DNA from: Paenibacillus sp. GP183
GTDB taxonomy: Bacteria > Bacillota > Bacilli > Paenibacillales > NBRC-103111
Length of the DNA stretch: 64,000 nt
Direction: 5' to 3'
Assembly (NCBI RefSeq): GCF_900104695.1
Contig: NZ_FNSW01000001.1
Span: forward strand, 930,001-994,000
A model generated the notes under the pieces. The model searched no databases and was not told where the DNA came from. It worked only from the letters and a program-made list of their open reading frames with translations. Positions 62,521-64,000 of the stretch are shown here, piece after piece. The number at the start of each line of letters is the position of its first letter. Position 1 is the first letter of the stretch. The position numbers were made by a program, and so were the translations under genes.

Positions 62521-64000
62521 AGCGAGTCCCCTCCTCTTGGATGGCATGCAGAGAAGCATAGATCCCTTTTTCCGCGATCAACTGCTGATGAGTGCCCTGT
62601 TGGACAATGGTTCCATGATCCAGCACAATGATTTGATCCGCATGCTTCAAGGCGCTTATTCGATGCGCGATAATAATCGTGGTTTTTCCTTTTCTCGCTT
62701 CTTTTACGTTGCTGATGATTTGCGTCTCGGTGACCGCATCAACCGCGCTGACGCTGTCATCCAGGATCAGTACAGGCGCGTCCTTCAAGAAGCCTCGAGC
62801 CAAGCTGGTTCTTTGCCTTTGGCCGCCGGACAAGGTGATTCCTCTCTCTCCCAGCCTGGTTTCATATTGTTCAGGGAAATCCATAATATTTTCATAGATT
62901 TGCGCATTTTTTGCCGCTTCTTCCACATGGTCCAGTGTCTCTTCACGGTTGGAAAAAGCTATGTTATCCCGTATCGTCGTACTGAACAGAAATCCATCCT
63001 GCGGTACATAGGCAATCTGACTGCGCAAGCTTTCCAAGGTTATGCTGCGAATATCCTTCCGATCCATGCTTATCGTGTGCTCAGGCGGGTCGTAAATACG
63101 CAGGAGAAGCTTCACCAGCGTTGTTTTGCCGCTGCCCGTTTTTCCAAGAATGCCTAATGTTTGTCCTGCTGCTATTTCGAGGTTGATATCGTGAAGTGTC
63201 TCGTCCCCGGCATCCGGATATGAAAAAGATAATCCCTGGATTTGTATTCCACCCCACCGCTTTCGATCCAGCTGAAGCGCATGCTCGGTCTCCTGAATAT
63301 CCGGAGGAATCCTCAACATTTTGTTAATGCGATCGAGTGAGGCCTGTGCCCGCTGCATCGTATTGATCACATTGCCGATTTGCTGAAGCGGAGACACGAT
63401 CATCCGCAGGTATAAAGTAAGCGCGACAAAATTACCTAACGAGATCTTATGTTGAATCGTTAAGTAACCGCCAAAAATAATCGCAATCATAAGGGAAATG
63501 GTACCCAGGAAAGGCAATGCAGCCTGGAACATCGAGGACATCTTCACCAAATTCAGTTGATTGTCCCTGATTCGATCCACCTTTTCACCAAAACGCGACT
63601 TCATGATCTCTTCAACTGCGAATTTCTTGGTTACGCGTATACCGCCGAATTGCTCCTCGGCCGTCTCTGTCATACTCGCTAACGATTCCTGTACTTCCTT
63701 GGATCTGTTACGGATTCTGGGTCCAAAATAAACGACCAGCACTGGAATGAACACAAGCGGAAGTGTACAAACAATAATCACATACGTTGGAATCGAGCTG
63801 ACCGCCATCATCACCATAACGGAAGCAATCAAGATAACGGCGTTCGTGGTTTGGTTGATGCCCATGGAAATGGATTCACGCACAGAAGTCACATCATTCA
63901 TCACATAGCTGAGCAGTTCACCCACACCGTGCTTGGAATAGTAGCTTTCGCTCAGCTTCAAAAATTGATCGAACAACCGTTTGCGGGTGATGAATTCAAA
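62504..64000 (-). CDS. yheI: Heterodimeric ABC exporter subunit, YheI/BmrC-like, 5' end outside window
   Basis: About 498 residues visible; the frame is open past the window end, so the first membrane helix and true start are missing. The ATPase domain has Walker A GKTGSGKTTLV, signature LSGGQRQRTS and Walker B VLILDDSVSAVD, where the catalytic Glu is Asp. That replacement marks the degenerate partner of heterodimeric exporters, as in BmrC. The gene overlaps the next subunit by 17 bases, so they are translationally coupled. Confidence 0.9.
   Translation of the reverse strand, partial: FEFITRKRLFDQFLKLSESYYSKHGVGELLSYVMNDVTSVRESISMGINQTTNAVILIASVMVMMAVSSIPTYVIIVCTLPLVFIPVLVVYFGPRIRNRSKEVQESLASMTETAEEQFGGIRVTKKFAVEEIMKSRFGEKVDRIRDNQLNLVKMSSMFQAALPFLGTISLMIAIIFGGYLTIQHKISLGNFVALTLYLRMIVSPLQQIGNVINTMQRAQASLDRINKMLRIPPDIQETEHALQLDRKRWGGIQIQGLSFSYPDAGDETLHDINLEIAAGQTLGILGKTGSGKTTLVKLLLRIYDPPEHTISMDRKDIRSITLESLRSQIAYVPQDGFLFSTTIRDNIAFSNREETLDHVEEAAKNAQIYENIMDFPEQYETRLGERGITLSGGQRQRTSLARGFLKDAPVLILDDSVSAVDAVTETQIISNVKEARKGKTTIIIAHRISALKHADQIIVLDHGTIVQQGTHQQLIAEKGIYASLHAIQEEGTRYAKGH

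Noticed and set aside
62261-63157. 298-codon plus-strand frame opposite the ABC exporter genes
   Set aside because: Covers the ABC ATPase and the start of its partner on the other strand; sequence shows no domain and codon use is that of a shadow frame.
1-64000. tRNA, rRNA, phage structural genes, restriction-modification or defence cluster
   Set aside because: Looked for while reading; no tRNA-like cloverleaf, rRNA stretch or recognisable phage or defence protein was seen. A covariance search would be needed to be sure for small RNAs.

Overview
The window looks like chromosome of a low-to-moderate G+C Firmicute, most likely Paenibacillus or a close relative (Paenibacillaceae). The support is the family content: an Lpl/Ytc-type sugar ABC importer beside a YesN-type AraC response regulator, an MhqR catechol/quinone operon, YheI/YheH-type ABC half-transporters, the lipid II flippase Amj, YkoP and UgtP-like proteins, and strong GGAGG ribosome binding sites with many TTG/GTG starts. 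Identification is by reading the protein and DNA sequence only; no database search was possible.

Layout. 1-13.7 kb is a carbohydrate island: a partial FAD oxidoreductase, a Gfo/Idh/MocA dehydrogenase and a large secreted family-10-like glycosylhydrolase on the plus strand; then, on the minus strand, an orphan AraC-type response regulator, two permeases, a lipoprotein sugar-binding protein, a second dehydrogenase-like protein and a second family-10-like hydrolase broken by a frameshift. 13.8-15.7 kb is a small AT-rich accessory patch: a GNAT pseudogene, a recombinase-like protein of unknown role and a YdjM-like membrane hydrolase behind a near-perfect LexA box. 15.7-24.2 kb has an aldo/keto reductase, a ROK kinase/SIS isomerase pair, a GH38 alpha-mannosidase flanked by relics of other sugar genes, a lipid kinase and a cell-wall amidase.

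24.4-27.5 kb is a four-gene mhq-type operon (MarR regulator, two ring-cleaving dioxygenases, one hydrolase). 27.6-31.3 kb has a cheX gene preceded by a c-di-GMP-I riboswitch with its terminator, a split chromate transporter, and an intact IS4-family element with an 8-bp target duplication. 31.4-42.2 kb is an envelope region: quinone reductase, polysaccharide deacetylase, VTT protein, YkoP, UgtP-like glycosyltransferase, PAP2 phosphatase, a DedA-PAP2-like fusion, an ABC exporter with an exported partner, and a two-component system.

42.3-46.4 kb concerns iron and stress: a Fur box, an FTR1-type iron permease with a duplicated ectodomain, a lipoprotein carrying the same domain, a FetAB-like exporter and a YtxH protein. 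46.4-57.6 kb is mixed housekeeping (pyrophosphatase, TraX, LysE, GNAT, SRPBCC, a nucleotidyltransferase pseudogene with one in-frame stop, Amj, catalase, SDR, WYL regulator, MFS, YihY). 57.7-60.7 kb has a short intergenic repeat array and the divergent xylA/xylR pair with a readable operator, promoter and cre. 60.7-64 kb is a heterodimeric ABC exporter running off the window.

The most notable items are the c-di-GMP riboswitch on cheX, the repeated FTR1 ectodomain/lipoprotein pair, the DedA fusion with a PAP2-like domain lacking its catalytic histidine in an envelope-lipid cluster, the LexA-box/YdjM pairing, the IS inserted at the edge of a promoter palindrome, and a notable density of broken genes.
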